This document shows, piece after piece, positions 16,571 to 25,232 of a DNA stretch of 64,000 bases. Source of the DNA: Cellulosimicrobium cellulans (GTDB lineage Bacteria > Actinomycetota > Actinomycetes > Actinomycetales > Cellulomonadaceae); the NCBI RefSeq assembly GCF_016907755.1, contig NZ_JAFBCN010000001.1:4650001-4714000 (forward strand), written 5' to 3'. The translations under genes and the position numbers were made by a program. The notes under the pieces are model-generated. The model was given only the letters and a program-made list of their open reading frames with translations, ran no database searches and had not been told where the DNA came from. How positions within the stretch are numbered: the stretch's first letter is position 1; every line of letters begins with the position of its first letter.

Positions 16571-16639
16571 GCGAGATCGGCCTGACCGTCTCGAGGTCGG
16601 CCTCCCGGGGGTCGATCTCGCCCGCTCGGGCCGATCTCG
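16571..16639. repeat. Palindromic intergenic repeat, cgagatcg family
   Basis: The outer arms CGAGATCGGCC (16572-16582) and GGCCGATCTCG (16629-16639) are exact complements, with further GATCTCG and AGGTCGGCC copies inside. The layout and arms match the element at 45301-45370. Both lie shortly after the 3' end of a plus-strand gene. Confidence 0.7.
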
Positions 16640-16664
16640 ACGCCAGCAGACAGGAGTCCGCCGC

Positions 16665-17348
16665 ATGAAGATCGCCCTCGTCGGTGCCCACGGCAAGGTG
16701 GGCCGGCTGCTCGTCCCGATCCTCGTCGACCACGGCGCCGACGTGACCGGGATCGTGCGCGCCGAGGAACAGCTCCCGCTCGTCCGCCGCCTGGGCGGCG
16801 AGCCGCTCCTGCTCGACGTCGAGCACTCCTCCGTCGACGAGCTCACCGCCGCGCTCGGCGGGTTCGACGCCGTCGTGTGGTCCGCCGGAGCGGGCGGCGG
16901 GAGCCCGGAGCGCACCTACGCCGTCGACCGCGACGCCGCGGGCCGCTCGATGGACGCCGCCGCGGCCGCCGGGGCGGGTCGATACGTCATGGTGTCGTGG
17001 ATCGGGTCCGTGCCCGACCACGGCGTCGACCCCGACTCGAGCTTCTTCGCCTACGCGGACGCCAAGCTCGCCGCCGACGACCACCTGCGCGGCACCGACC
17101 TCGACTGGACCATCCTCGGGCCCGGCACGCTCACCGACGACGACCCGACCGGCGCGATCCGCGTCGTCGGGGACGGTGCCGACGGGCTCGACGGCGCCGA
17201 CGACGTCCCGAGCGGCGCGGCCTCGCAGGTCTCGCGCGCGGACGTCGCGATGGTCGTCGCGCAGGCCGTGCGCACCCCCGCGACGGTCGGCCGCTTCGTC
17301 CGCTTCACCGCGGGCCACACGCCGATCCTCGAGGCGCTCGACCGGTAG
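16665..17348 (+). CDS. NAD(P)-binding sugar-epimerase-like protein (SDR_a5 / NAD(P)H-binding family)
   Basis: A 227-residue Rossmann protein. The nucleotide-binding loop is at the very N-terminus (MKIALVGAHGKVGRLLVPIL). Then come VDYHSS-like core features, AVVWSAGAGGG, and YVMVSWIGS with FAYADAKLAADDHLRGTDLDWTILGPG. This is typical of atypical SDRs such as YwnB/YhfK-like NADPH-binding proteins, which often act as flavin/biliverdin-reductase-like oxidoreductases. ATG at 16665 follows CAGGAG. It converges on the next gene with only 3 bp between stops. Confidence 0.9.
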   Translation: MKIALVGAHGKVGRLLVPILVDHGADVTGIVRAEEQLPLVRRLGGEPLLLDVEHSSVDELTAALGGFDAVVWSAGAGGGSPERTYAVDRDAAGRSMDAAAAAGAGRYVMVSWIGSVPDHGVDPDSSFFAYADAKLAADDHLRGTDLDWTILGPGTLTDDDPTGAIRVVGDGADGLDGADDVPSGAASQVSRADVAMVVAQAVRTPATVGRFVRFTAGHTPILEALDR

Positions 17349-17351
17349 CCG

Positions 17352-18524
17352 TCAGCGCCCGAGGCGCCGGTCCACGCGCGCACGCAGGTCGAGCGCCGTG
17401 CGGCGCCACGTCGCCGCGCGCGCCACGACCGACCCGACGCTCGTGTCCTCCGCCCGCACGTGCACGACCTCGACCCCGCGCTCCGCGGCCGTGCGGACGA
17501 TCGTGTCCGTCGCGCCGCGCAGCGCGAGCTGGAGCAGGACGGACGTCGTGCTCGCCTGCGCCTCGCCCGTCCCGAACCGCCGCCGGTAGACGACCTGCGT
17601 CACCACCCGGTCGAACATCGGGTCCGGCCGCGCGTCCGCGTCGGCCGCGTCCGCGTCGCCGTCGGGCTGGTCCGCGTCACCTCCCTCGGCGCCGGTCACG
17701 CCGAAGAGCGCGTGCGCGTCGACGACGACGTCGTCGCCGTCCGCGTCCGGCGGCAGCACGGCGAGGTAGAGCGAGAGCAGCAGCTCGCTGATCTTGCGCA
17801 GCACCCACGCGCGGCCGGGCAGCGGGGGAAGCGCCACGACGTACTGCGCGAGGTTCACCTCCAGCGCCTCGGCCGAGAGGCACGTCCACGCGGGCGCGGT
17901 GCGGACCTCGACGACCCGGTCCCAGTCCACGTCCTTGCCGTCGAGGCCCACCCGCCGGGGCCCGATCGTCACGGCGCCGAACCGGTCGAGCAGCGCGAGC
18001 GGCGCCGTCGCGAACCGCGGCACGTACGGGACGAGCCGCACGACCCCCTGGACCGACACGTCCCACTCCCGCTCGAGGGGGTACGACGGCCGGGGATAGG
18101 CGGCGATCGCACGCCGCACCCACTCCGCGACGACCTCGTCGAACGCGCCGCCGTCCGCTGCGTCGTCCGCGGCGTCGTCGAGCGGACCGTCGACCGCGCC
18201 GTCGACCACGGCACCGTCGTCCGCGAGCGCCTCGACGAGCGCGTCCTCGAGCGCGGTGTCGAGGTCAGGTTCGGGAGCCGCCTCGGGCGCCGGGTCGACG
18301 TCGCCGCGCCGCGCACGACGGCCGGGGAGCGAGACGGGCAGCGAGAACGACGGCCGCGGGAGCGTGGGTCGCGGCACCGCGGGGAGGCTGGGCACGCGCA
18401 GGAGACGCTTCTCGCCGAGCAGCCGCGCGAGCGTGCTGCGCTCGTCGCCCGACGTCATGCCCGGCAGGTCGGGCCCGTCGCCCGGCTCGTCGTCCGTCGT
18501 CGAGAGGAACGGTTCCTTCGCCAC
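17352..18524 (-). CDS. hypothetical protein with acidic and low-complexity N-terminus
   Basis: A ~390-residue soluble protein. Residues 1-150 are Asp/Glu/Pro-rich with Arg-Pro stretches (RPTLPRPSFSLP) and look disordered. The C-terminal ~240 residues are folded: VRLVPYVPRFATAPLALLDRFGAVTIG, a central VEVRTAPAWTCLSAEALEVNLAQY, and SELLLSLYLAVLPP. An acidic insertion follows, then VTQVVYRRRFGTG and ERGVEVVHVRAED. The GTG start (VAKEPFLSTTDDEPG) is chosen because upstream sequence loses coding character. I do not recognise the family. No membrane segments or catalytic motifs are evident. Confidence 0.75.
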   Translation of the reverse strand: MAKEPFLSTTDDEPGDGPDLPGMTSGDERSTLARLLGEKRLLRVPSLPAVPRPTLPRPSFSLPVSLPGRRARRGDVDPAPEAAPEPDLDTALEDALVEALADDGAVVDGAVDGPLDDAADDAADGGAFDEVVAEWVRRAIAAYPRPSYPLEREWDVSVQGVVRLVPYVPRFATAPLALLDRFGAVTIGPRRVGLDGKDVDWDRVVEVRTAPAWTCLSAEALEVNLAQYVVALPPLPGRAWVLRKISELLLSLYLAVLPPDADGDDVVVDAHALFGVTGAEGGDADQPDGDADAADADARPDPMFDRVVTQVVYRRRFGTGEAQASTTSVLLQLALRGATDTIVRTAAERGVEVVHVRAEDTSVGSVVARAATWRRTALDLRARVDRRLGR

Positions 18525-18642
18525 GTGACCCCCTGTCCGTCGCGCCTCCCGACGGCGCACCGCGGGCCAGCGTAGACCTGGCGGGGCCCACCGCGCCGAC
18601 CCGTCGCGGCGCACGCCGCGCGACCGCGGACGCGGACGCGGA

Positions 18643-18673
18643 CGGGGCCGCCCTCCCGTGGAGGACGACCCCG
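18643..18673 (-). terminator. Hairpin after the M28 peptidase gene
   Basis: A 14-bp stem with two mismatches (CGGGGCCGCCCTCC paired with 18660-18673) and a 3-base loop lies 23 bp downstream of the peptidase stop on the minus strand, in the 172-bp gap before the next minus-strand gene. It has no T-tract. Confidence 0.5.
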
Positions 18674-18696
18674 CCCGTCGTGCGACGCGCGCTACG

Positions 18697-20478
18697 TCAG
18701 CCGCAGGCGATCGCGTCGTACGCGACGTCGTACGTCTGCGAGTGGTTCTCGCCGCCGCCCGCGAGACGCGCGACGACGCTCACGGTGCCGGCGTCGACCG
18801 ACGCCGACCGGGTGGAGAACGACTGGTACGCGTTCGCGTCGGGAGCCACCTGGCCGAACGCCCGCTGGCCGAACGGCGTGACGAGGCGCAGCGACACGGG
18901 CTCCTCCTCCCCGTTGGTCGCACGGACGGCGACGTACGCGGTGCCGTTCAGGCAGCGCGCCTCCGCCTCGATCGCGTCGACGCGCGGGTTGCCGACGCCG
19001 TTGATCGCGAACGTGTCCTCGGACAGCGCCGCGACGGCGTGCCCGATCGCGCGCGACATGATGTCGAGCGCGGTCGCGTCGACGTTGTCGATCGTGTCCG
19101 CCGGCGAGTGGTAGTTCGGGTCGTAGAAGATGCCCTCGGTGCCGCCGAACAGCGCGACCTCCTCGGCCGTCTTCGAGCCGTCCGCCCCCGTGAACAGGCC
19201 CGATGCCGGGATCCCGTTCTCGATGAACGCCTGGTAGTCGGAGCGGCCCGAGAACTCGGTGTCGACCCACGCCTGGTCGATGCCGTCGAAGTAGTCGGTG
19301 AACACCGCCTCGGTCTCGGCCGAGCCCGGCGGCACCTCGACGGGCGCGGGGTACGTCGACTCGTTCGCGTCGTACACGCCGATGATGTAGTTCGGCGAGC
19401 CGACCATGTCGAAGTTGAGGTACGTCGCGATGTCGTCGAGCGCCGCGGGGTCGTTCTCGACGAGGTCGCTCACGTAGTGCGTCGAGCCGCGCAGCCCGAC
19501 CTCCTCCGCGCCCCACCACGCGAACCGGACCGCGTTCTCGAGGTCCTGGCCGCCGTCGGTCGCCGAGGCGAGCTGGACCGCGACCTCGAGGATCGCGGCC
19601 GACCCGGAGCCGTTGTCGTTGATGCCCGGCCCGTCCTCGACGCCGTCGAGGTGCGCGCCGACCATGACGACGTTGTGGTCACGACCGCCCGGGGTCTGCG
19701 CGAGCACGTTGAACGTCTCGAACTCCTCGACGTGCGTCTGCAGGTCGTAGGTCGCGACCGGCTCGGCACCGCCCGCGATCGCCGCGAGGATCTCCTGCCC
19801 GGCCGCCTGCGTGATGCCGACGGTCGGGGCCCACTCGTCGCTCGCCGCGCCGAGGGTCGGGTTCAGTGCCCCGTCGGTGTTGTTGTAGAGGATCACGGCG
19901 GCGGCGCCGGCCTGCGCGGCGTGCAGCGCCTTGTCCGCGAACGGGCACGAGCCGCGGCTGATCAGCGCGACGGCGCCCTCCACGGCGACCCCGTCCCAGG
20001 TGTCGGCGGTGCAGCCCTGGACCAGCGCGTCGGCGGGCTGGACGATCGGGCCCGTGACGCCGTCGTCCGGGGTGTCGGGAGCGAACTCGGCGGGGTACAC
20101 GTCCGACGTCACCGCGACGCCGGCCGCGGTGAGGGACAGGTCGTCGGTGACCAGGTCCTCGAACGTGAAGTACTGGCGCTCGGGCTCGTAGCCCGCGGCC
20201 CGCAGGGCGTCCTCGACGTAGACGGCGCTCGCCTCGTAGCCGGGCGTCTCCATCGCGCGGTTGCCGCCGTTGGCGTCCGCGATGTCCTGGAAGTCCTGGA
20301 GCCGCTGCATGACCGCGTCGCCGGTGACGAGGTCCTCGAGCGGGGGCGGTCCGTCGGCGGCACGCAGGCCGCCTGCGGGTGCGGCGTCGAGCGGCTGGGC
20401 GCCGACGGGTACAGCGGTCAGTGCCGCGAGCACGAGGCTCGCGGCGGCGGCAGACGGGACGATCGTTCGTGGTCTCAC
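18697..20478 (-). CDS. secreted M28 family metallopeptidase with PA domain and C-terminal module
   Basis: A 593-residue exported aminopeptidase-type zinc enzyme. It has a signal peptide (residues 1-28, ending PVGAQ), an M28 N-terminal half, and an inserted PA domain (near PIVQPADALVQGC to AAVILYNNTDG). The di-zinc ligands are VGAHLDGVEDGPGINDNGSG (His, Asp), WWGAEEVG (Glu-Glu), NFDMVGS (Asp) and NYHSPADT (His). Residues 507-593 form a separate module (RCLNGTAYVAVRATN ... AYQSF ... IACG), also found at the ends of the phosphatase and GH43 enzymes in this window. GTG start follows GAGGAGGAT. It probably trims peptides outside the cell. Confidence 0.92.
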   Translation of the reverse strand: MRPRTIVPSAAAASLVLAALTAVPVGAQPLDAAPAGGLRAADGPPPLEDLVTGDAVMQRLQDFQDIADANGGNRAMETPGYEASAVYVEDALRAAGYEPERQYFTFEDLVTDDLSLTAAGVAVTSDVYPAEFAPDTPDDGVTGPIVQPADALVQGCTADTWDGVAVEGAVALISRGSCPFADKALHAAQAGAAAVILYNNTDGALNPTLGAASDEWAPTVGITQAAGQEILAAIAGGAEPVATYDLQTHVEEFETFNVLAQTPGGRDHNVVMVGAHLDGVEDGPGINDNGSGSAAILEVAVQLASATDGGQDLENAVRFAWWGAEEVGLRGSTHYVSDLVENDPAALDDIATYLNFDMVGSPNYIIGVYDANESTYPAPVEVPPGSAETEAVFTDYFDGIDQAWVDTEFSGRSDYQAFIENGIPASGLFTGADGSKTAEEVALFGGTEGIFYDPNYHSPADTIDNVDATALDIMSRAIGHAVAALSEDTFAINGVGNPRVDAIEAEARCLNGTAYVAVRATNGEEEPVSLRLVTPFGQRAFGQVAPDANAYQSFSTRSASVDAGTVSVVARLAGGGENHSQTYDVAYDAIACG

Positions 20479-20686
20479 GCATCCTCCTCGACAGTGGCCC
20501 CCGCCGACCGACCCCGGTCGTGTCGGGGTCCGGCCGAGTCGCACACGAGACGCGACGCTGCGAAGGCTCGTGTGCTCGCGAGCGTAGGCCCACGGGGCCC
20601 GGTGCGAAACCCCTGCGCGTGCACGGGTCGCCGCGCGGTCCGCCCGGTGGTGACGAGGCGTGGGCGGCGTCGGGCAGACTGTGCCC

Positions 20687-22024
20687 GTGCCCGGATTCGC
20701 CGTCGTCGACCTCGAGACCACGGGGTTCTCCCCTCGCCTCGGCGACCGGGTGGCCGAGGTCGCGGTGGTCCTGGTCGACGACGCGGGCCGCGTCGAGGAC
20801 GAGTGGTCCACCCTGGTCAACCCCGAGCGCGACCTCGGGCCTCAGCACGTGCACGGCATCGCGGCGGCCGACGTCGCGCTCGCCCCGACGTTCGACCGCG
20901 TGGCCCCCGCGCTCCTGCGCCTGCTCTCCGGTCGCGTCCTCGTGGCGCACAACGCGGCCTTCGACACGCGGTTCCTGCGGGCGGAGATCGGGCGCGCGGG
21001 CATCGCGGCCGCGATCGACCCCGTCGCGTGCCTGTGCACGCAGCAGCTCGCGAGCCGCTACCTCACGGGCTCGCGCGCACTGGCCGCGTGCTGCGCGGCG
21101 GTGGGGGTCGTGCACGACGACGTCCACTCGGCCCTGGGCGACGCACGCGCCACCGCGGGGCTGCTCGGGCACTACCTCGACGTGGCGGCCGACGACGAGT
21201 GCTGGGACGTGGCACGCGCCGCGGCCGACGGGGTGCGGTGGTCGCTGTCCGCCGCGAGCCCCGACGTGGAGCCGGTCCTGCGGGGCGCGAGCCGCGCCCA
21301 CGGGCACTGGCTCGCCGGGCTCGACTCGGCGCCGGGCGCCCGCACGGGTGCCGCGCGCGCACGGACCGAGCGCCCGGACGCCGACACCGGGACCTACCTG
21401 CGCCTGCTCGACGCCGCGCTCCTCGACCGCTACGTCTCGCACTCGGAGCGTGCGGCGCTCCTCGCCGAGGCGCGGCGGGCCGGGCTCGACCGGGCCACGG
21501 TCGAGAGCGTGCACCGCGACTACCTGACCGCCCTCGCCCGGGCGGAGCTCGACGCCCTCGACGGCGCGACCTCCGCGGGCGACCGCGACGACGGCAGCTC
21601 CGTCCGCGACGACCCCGCCCTGCACGAGGTCGCGGGCCAGCTCGGCCTCGACGCCGACGACGTCGCCGGAGCCGTCGAGGCGGCGCTCGGAGCTCGGCTC
21701 GCCGCGGAGCTGGCCGTCGCACCGCGCCCGGCGTTCGTGCTCGCGGACGGCGACGAGGTCGTGCTCACCGGGTCGATGTCGCGCACGCGCGAGGCCTGGG
21801 AGCGCGACGTGCGCGCCGCCGGCCTCTCCCCCTGGCCCTACGTGACGCGCCGGAGCCGGCTCGTCGTCGCCGCCGACCCGGACTCGCTCTCGACGAAGGC
21901 CCGCACGGCCCGCCGGTACGGCATCCCCGTCGTCACCGAGGCGGCCTTCGCGGCGCTGCTCGCCGCCCGGGACCCGGCGAGCGGGCGCACGTCCGGCACC
22001 GGGGTGCGACGCTGGGCGTCATGA
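20687..22024 (+). CDS. 3'-5' exonuclease (DnaQ/DEDDh type) with C-terminal BRCT domain
   Basis: A ~445-residue protein. The exonuclease domain occupies residues 1-165: motif I VVDLETTGFSP (D, E), motif II VLVAHNAAFDTRFL (D), motif III HSALGDARATAGLL (H, D). A helical middle region follows, then a BRCT-like domain (residues ~345-425) with GDEVVLTGSMSRTREAWERD and VAADPDSLSTKARTARRYG. The order resembles actinobacterial epsilon-like exonucleases. Several GTG starts are possible (20660, 20681, 20687); the last keeps the motif I strand at the N-terminus. It overlaps the next gene by ATGA. Confidence 0.88.
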   Translation: MPGFAVVDLETTGFSPRLGDRVAEVAVVLVDDAGRVEDEWSTLVNPERDLGPQHVHGIAAADVALAPTFDRVAPALLRLLSGRVLVAHNAAFDTRFLRAEIGRAGIAAAIDPVACLCTQQLASRYLTGSRALAACCAAVGVVHDDVHSALGDARATAGLLGHYLDVAADDECWDVARAAADGVRWSLSAASPDVEPVLRGASRAHGHWLAGLDSAPGARTGAARARTERPDADTGTYLRLLDAALLDRYVSHSERAALLAEARRAGLDRATVESVHRDYLTALARAELDALDGATSAGDRDDGSSVRDDPALHEVAGQLGLDADDVAGAVEAALGARLAAELAVAPRPAFVLADGDEVVLTGSMSRTREAWERDVRAAGLSPWPYVTRRSRLVVAADPDSLSTKARTARRYGIPVVTEAAFAALLAARDPASGRTSGTGVRRWAS

Positions 22025-23031
22025 GTCCGAAGGCCCCGCGCGGCGCCGATGCTCCGGTCGGGGACGGAACCGACGTCGACGCGCTCGTCGACGGGCTCTT
22101 CGCGCTGCCGCTCGAGCAGTTCGTCGTCGCCCGCACCGCGGCGGCGAAGGAGATCAAGGCGTCGGGGGACGCCGTCGGTGCGGAGCGCGTGGCGCGGCTC
22201 GCGAAGCCGACCGTGGCGGCGTGGGTCGTCAACCAGGTCGCGCGCGAGCGGCCCGACGACGTCGCGGCGCTCGTCAGCCTGGGCGACGAGCTGCGCGACG
22301 CGACGACGGACCGCGACCGCACGCGCATCCGCACCCTCGACCGGCTGCGGCGCGAGCGCGTGGAGCGCGTCGTGGGCGAGCTGCGCGACGCGGGCGAGGT
22401 CGCCGGCCGGGCGGTGTCCGCGACGGCGCTCGACCGGCTCGCCGAGACGCTCACCGCCGCGGTCATGGACCCGGACGCGGGCGCGCTCGTCCGCGCCGGT
22501 CGGCTCTCGCAGGCCCTCCAGCACGTCGGGTTCGGGATCGTCGACGAGGGCGGCGAGCCCGCCGACGTCGTCGAGCTCCGGGCGCGGACCGGCGGCACCG
22601 CGGGCAGGCCAGGAGCCGCAGACCCGGGGACGGGCGCGACGCGCGGCGGGCGTGGCGCCCGGTCCGCGCGGGCCTCCCGCCCGGACGACGACGCGCCTCC
22701 CGAGGAGGACGCCGCGGCGGCCGCCGAGCGGGAGGTCGAGGAGACGGCGGCCGAGGTCGACCGCCTCGAGGCCGAGCGCGACGAGGCGGACGCGCGCGTG
22801 CGAGCGGCGAGCGACGTCGTCGGGCAGGTGGAGGACGAGCTCGGGCGCGTCGAGGACGAGCTGGCCCGGCTCGCCGACGAGCGCGAGGACCTGCGCGCGC
22901 GGCTCGCCGAGGCGCGCGACGCCGCGGCCGCGGCCCAGGAGTCGCTCGACGGCGCCGACGCGCGGCTCGACGAGGCGGAGGGACGCGCCGCGGCCGCCCG
23001 CAAGGCCCGGCGCACCGCACGCCGCGGTTGA
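22021..23031 (+). CDS. hypothetical protein with C-terminal coiled coil
   Basis: A 336-residue soluble protein. The N-terminal ~170 residues are helical and Arg/Asp-rich (FALPLEQFVVARTAAAKEIKA, RLAKPTVAAWVVNQVARE, VSLGDELRDATTDRDRTR). A charged linker follows, and from about residue 230 a long coiled coil runs to the end (regular E/A/R/L heptads). Its ATG overlaps the exonuclease stop, so the two are translationally coupled and probably act together, perhaps in DNA processing. Similar proteins are annotated only as hypothetical, as far as I recall. No catalytic motif is visible. Confidence 0.82.
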   Translation: MSPKAPRGADAPVGDGTDVDALVDGLFALPLEQFVVARTAAAKEIKASGDAVGAERVARLAKPTVAAWVVNQVARERPDDVAALVSLGDELRDATTDRDRTRIRTLDRLRRERVERVVGELRDAGEVAGRAVSATALDRLAETLTAAVMDPDAGALVRAGRLSQALQHVGFGIVDEGGEPADVVELRARTGGTAGRPGAADPGTGATRGGRGARSARASRPDDDAPPEEDAAAAAEREVEETAAEVDRLEAERDEADARVRAASDVVGQVEDELGRVEDELARLADEREDLRARLAEARDAAAAAQESLDGADARLDEAEGRAAAARKARRTARRG

Positions 23032-23181
23032 GCCGCCCGGCCGTCCCGGCGTCCGCCGCGTGCGTGCCACGCCGACCGGCGCGCTGGGAGCGGTAGGGAA
23101 TCCCCGTACGCCGGTGCGGGAGAACCACACGATCGGCCGCTGACCGTTGACCTGCGGCGGGTGCGGCGGCACCGTCGGCCC

Positions 23182-24495
23182 ATGCCCACCACCGCACGCG
23201 GCAGCGACGCCGCCCGCTCAGTCCCGGCCCCGCCCTCGACCTCGCCCCGGCCCCGTCGCCGCCACCTCGCGGTGCTCGTCGGGATGGTCGTCGTGGCCGC
23301 CGCCGGGCTGGCGGGGACGTCCGCCGGCGCCGCGAGCGCGGCGGCGAGCGACGCCGTCGTGCACGTCGCCACCGCGAACGAGCTGCGGACGGCGCTGGCC
23401 GCCGCCGCGCCGGGCCAGACGATCGAGCTGGCCGACGGGACGTACGTCGGCAACTTCAAGGTCACGGGACGGGCCGGGACGGCGAGCGCCCCCGTCGTGC
23501 TGCGCGGGAGCGCCGCGGCCGTGCTGCGGACGTCGAGCGGCGGCGGGAACGTCCTGCACCTCACCGACGCCGACCACTGGACCGTGCGGGGCATCACCGT
23601 CCAGCACGCGCAGAAGGGCATCATGGTCGACTCGTCCGACCACGTGACGATCGACGCCGTCACGGTGCACGACCTCGACATGGAGGGCATCCACTTCCGG
23701 TCGTCGAGCTCGTACGGGGTCGTGCGCGGCTCGACGATCCACGACACCGGCCAGAACCTGCGCGGCATGGGCGAGGGGGTCTACGTCGGCTCGGCGAACG
23801 ACTACTCCGACCGGTCGGACCACGTGCAGATCCTCGACAACACCATCGGTCCGCTCGTGCGCGGGGAGAACGTCGACGTCAAGGAGGGGACCACGGGTGG
23901 CCGGATCGCCGGCAACACGTTCGTCGGCGACGGGCTCACGGGTGCGAACTACGACGACTCGTGGGTCGACGTGAAGGGGAACGACTACGTCGTCGAGCAC
24001 AACGTGGGGTCGGCCACGACGAAGTCCGGCTTCCAGACGCACCAGCAGTCTCCCGGGTGGGGCTGCGGGACGGTGTTCCGCGGCAACCACGCCGACCTCA
24101 CCGGCGCGGCGGGCAGCGGCCGGTACGCGATCGAGGTGACGGTGCACGACCCCGTGACCTGCCCGGTCACGGTGACGGACGACAACACGGTCGTCGGCGG
24201 CGACGGGCTCGTGAACCCCGGCGTCCCCGTGGTGACCGCGGGCGGCACCCCGACGCCCGACCCGGACCCCGATCCGGAGCCGGACCCCGAGCCGACGGAC
24301 ACCCCGACGCCGGAGCCCGAGCACCCCGCGGAGTGCGACGACGCGGCGCTCGCCGCGTGGTCCGCGACGACGGTCTACGTCGGCGGCGACCGGGTGCTGC
24401 ACGGCGGGAGCCTGTGGCAGGCGCGCTGGTGGACGCGGGGCGACGCGCCGTCGTCCGCCGCGTGGGGGCCGTGGCAGCACGTCGCGCTCTGCTGA
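23182..24495 (+). CDS. secreted right-handed parallel beta-helix protein with C-terminal chitin-binding-like module
   Basis: A 437-residue exported protein. An Arg-rich N-terminus and hydrophobic core end in AGAASA. Residues ~60-345 show repeated beta-helix rungs (IELADGTYVGNFKVTG, WTVRGITVQHAQKGIMVDSSDHVTIDAV, GVVRGSTIHDTG), typical of polysaccharide lyases of the pectate-lyase/chondroitinase-B shape. A Pro/Asp/Glu linker follows. The final ~50 residues match carbohydrate-binding family 5/12: AWSATTVYVGGDRVLHGGSLWQARWW with conserved aromatics. Its substrate is likely a polysaccharide; lyase activity is not proven because the catalytic residues cannot be assigned. Confidence 0.85.
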   Translation: MPTTARGSDAARSVPAPPSTSPRPRRRHLAVLVGMVVVAAAGLAGTSAGAASAAASDAVVHVATANELRTALAAAAPGQTIELADGTYVGNFKVTGRAGTASAPVVLRGSAAAVLRTSSGGGNVLHLTDADHWTVRGITVQHAQKGIMVDSSDHVTIDAVTVHDLDMEGIHFRSSSSYGVVRGSTIHDTGQNLRGMGEGVYVGSANDYSDRSDHVQILDNTIGPLVRGENVDVKEGTTGGRIAGNTFVGDGLTGANYDDSWVDVKGNDYVVEHNVGSATTKSGFQTHQQSPGWGCGTVFRGNHADLTGAAGSGRYAIEVTVHDPVTCPVTVTDDNTVVGGDGLVNPGVPVVTAGGTPTPDPDPDPEPDPEPTDTPTPEPEHPAECDDAALAAWSATTVYVGGDRVLHGGSLWQARWWTRGDAPSSAAWGPWQHVALC

Positions 24496-24555
24496 CGACC
24501 GCGGGTCGGGCGGAGGGGGTCGGGCACCACGCCGTTCGTCGTGCGCGAACGCGGG

Positions 24556-24576
24556 ACTGAGCCGGGCACGCTCAAG
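24556..24576. promoter_or_regulatory. Possible HAIR-like HspR operator upstream of hsp20
   Basis: ACTGAGC-N7-GCTCAAG lies 58 bp before the Hsp20 start. The right arm matches the HAIR consensus half-site (CTCAAG), and the left arm deviates by one or two bases. HspR controls small heat-shock genes in several actinomycetes. The assignment here rests on spacing and one good arm only. Confidence 0.45.
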
Positions 24577-24633
24577 GTTGGACAGTTCAGGACGCCACGG
24601 GCCGACCGTGGCACGAAGACCTGGAGGACCACC

Positions 24634-25155
24634 ATGATCAGCACCTACACCGTGGCACCGTTCCGCCCGCTGCCCACCGAGCGCGTCGTGCGCCAGCTCT
24701 GGACGCGGCCCGCGGGTGCGCCCGTCGCGCGGACGGGGTACGCGCCCGCCGCGGACGTCTACCGCGAGGACGACGACCTCGTCGCCCGCTTCGACCTGCC
24801 GGGCGTCGACCCGGAGCGCGACGTGACCGTCGAGCTCGAAGGTCGCCGTCTCGTCGTCCGCGGCGAGCGTCGCGACCAGCGCGTCGTCGAGGCCCCCGCG
24901 GCCGAGGCCGCGGACGAGGCTGCCGAGGGCGAACAGCCCGAGGCGGGCACCGACGAGGCGGCCGAGGCTGCCCCGGCCGGGCGGCGCGTCCGCGAGGTGC
25001 GGTTCGGCGAGTTCCGCCGCACCGTCACCCTGCCGAAGACCGCGGAGGCCGACGCCGTCCGCGCGTCCTACGACGCGGGCGTGCTCACCGTGACCGTGGC
25101 CGGCGTGTTCGCCGGACGCGCCCCGCAGCGCATCGAGGTCACGCGCGCGGCGTGA
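24634..25155 (+). CDS. Hsp20/alpha-crystallin family small heat-shock protein
   Basis: A 173-residue ATP-independent chaperone. The alpha-crystallin domain starts at APAADVYREDDDLVARFDLPGVDPERDVTVEL and continues through RRLVVRGERR. It resumes at REVRFGEFRRTVTLP and ends with the A-x-x-x-n-G-V-L consensus (SYDAGVLTVTV). Between the halves, residues 86-116 are an unusual Ala/Glu-rich insertion where most members have only a few residues. The N-terminal arm is short. ATG follows TGGAGG. A possible HAIR operator lies upstream, and two hairpins follow. Confidence 0.92.
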   Translation: MISTYTVAPFRPLPTERVVRQLWTRPAGAPVARTGYAPAADVYREDDDLVARFDLPGVDPERDVTVELEGRRLVVRGERRDQRVVEAPAAEAADEAAEGEQPEAGTDEAAEAAPAGRRVREVRFGEFRRTVTLPKTAEADAVRASYDAGVLTVTVAGVFAGRAPQRIEVTRAA

Positions 25156-25162
25156 CGCGCAC

Positions 25163-25193
25163 CGCCGGCGCGAAGCACGACGTCGCGCCGGCG
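25163..25193 (+). terminator. First terminator hairpin after hsp20
   Basis: A perfect 11-bp stem (CGCCGGCGCGA with its complement) and a 9-base loop, 8 bp after the hsp20 stop codon. Confidence 0.65.
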
Positions 25194-25232
25194 CCCTGAC
25201 CCCGGTCGCGCCCGCCCCTGCGCGACCGGACC

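Noticed and set aside
18658-23031. Very long open frame on the plus strand (over 1,400 codons) across the M28 peptidase
   Set aside because: Its first ~1,100 codons are Arg/Val/Asp-biased antisense of the peptidase and another frame of the exonuclease. Only the end (22021-23031) is a gene.
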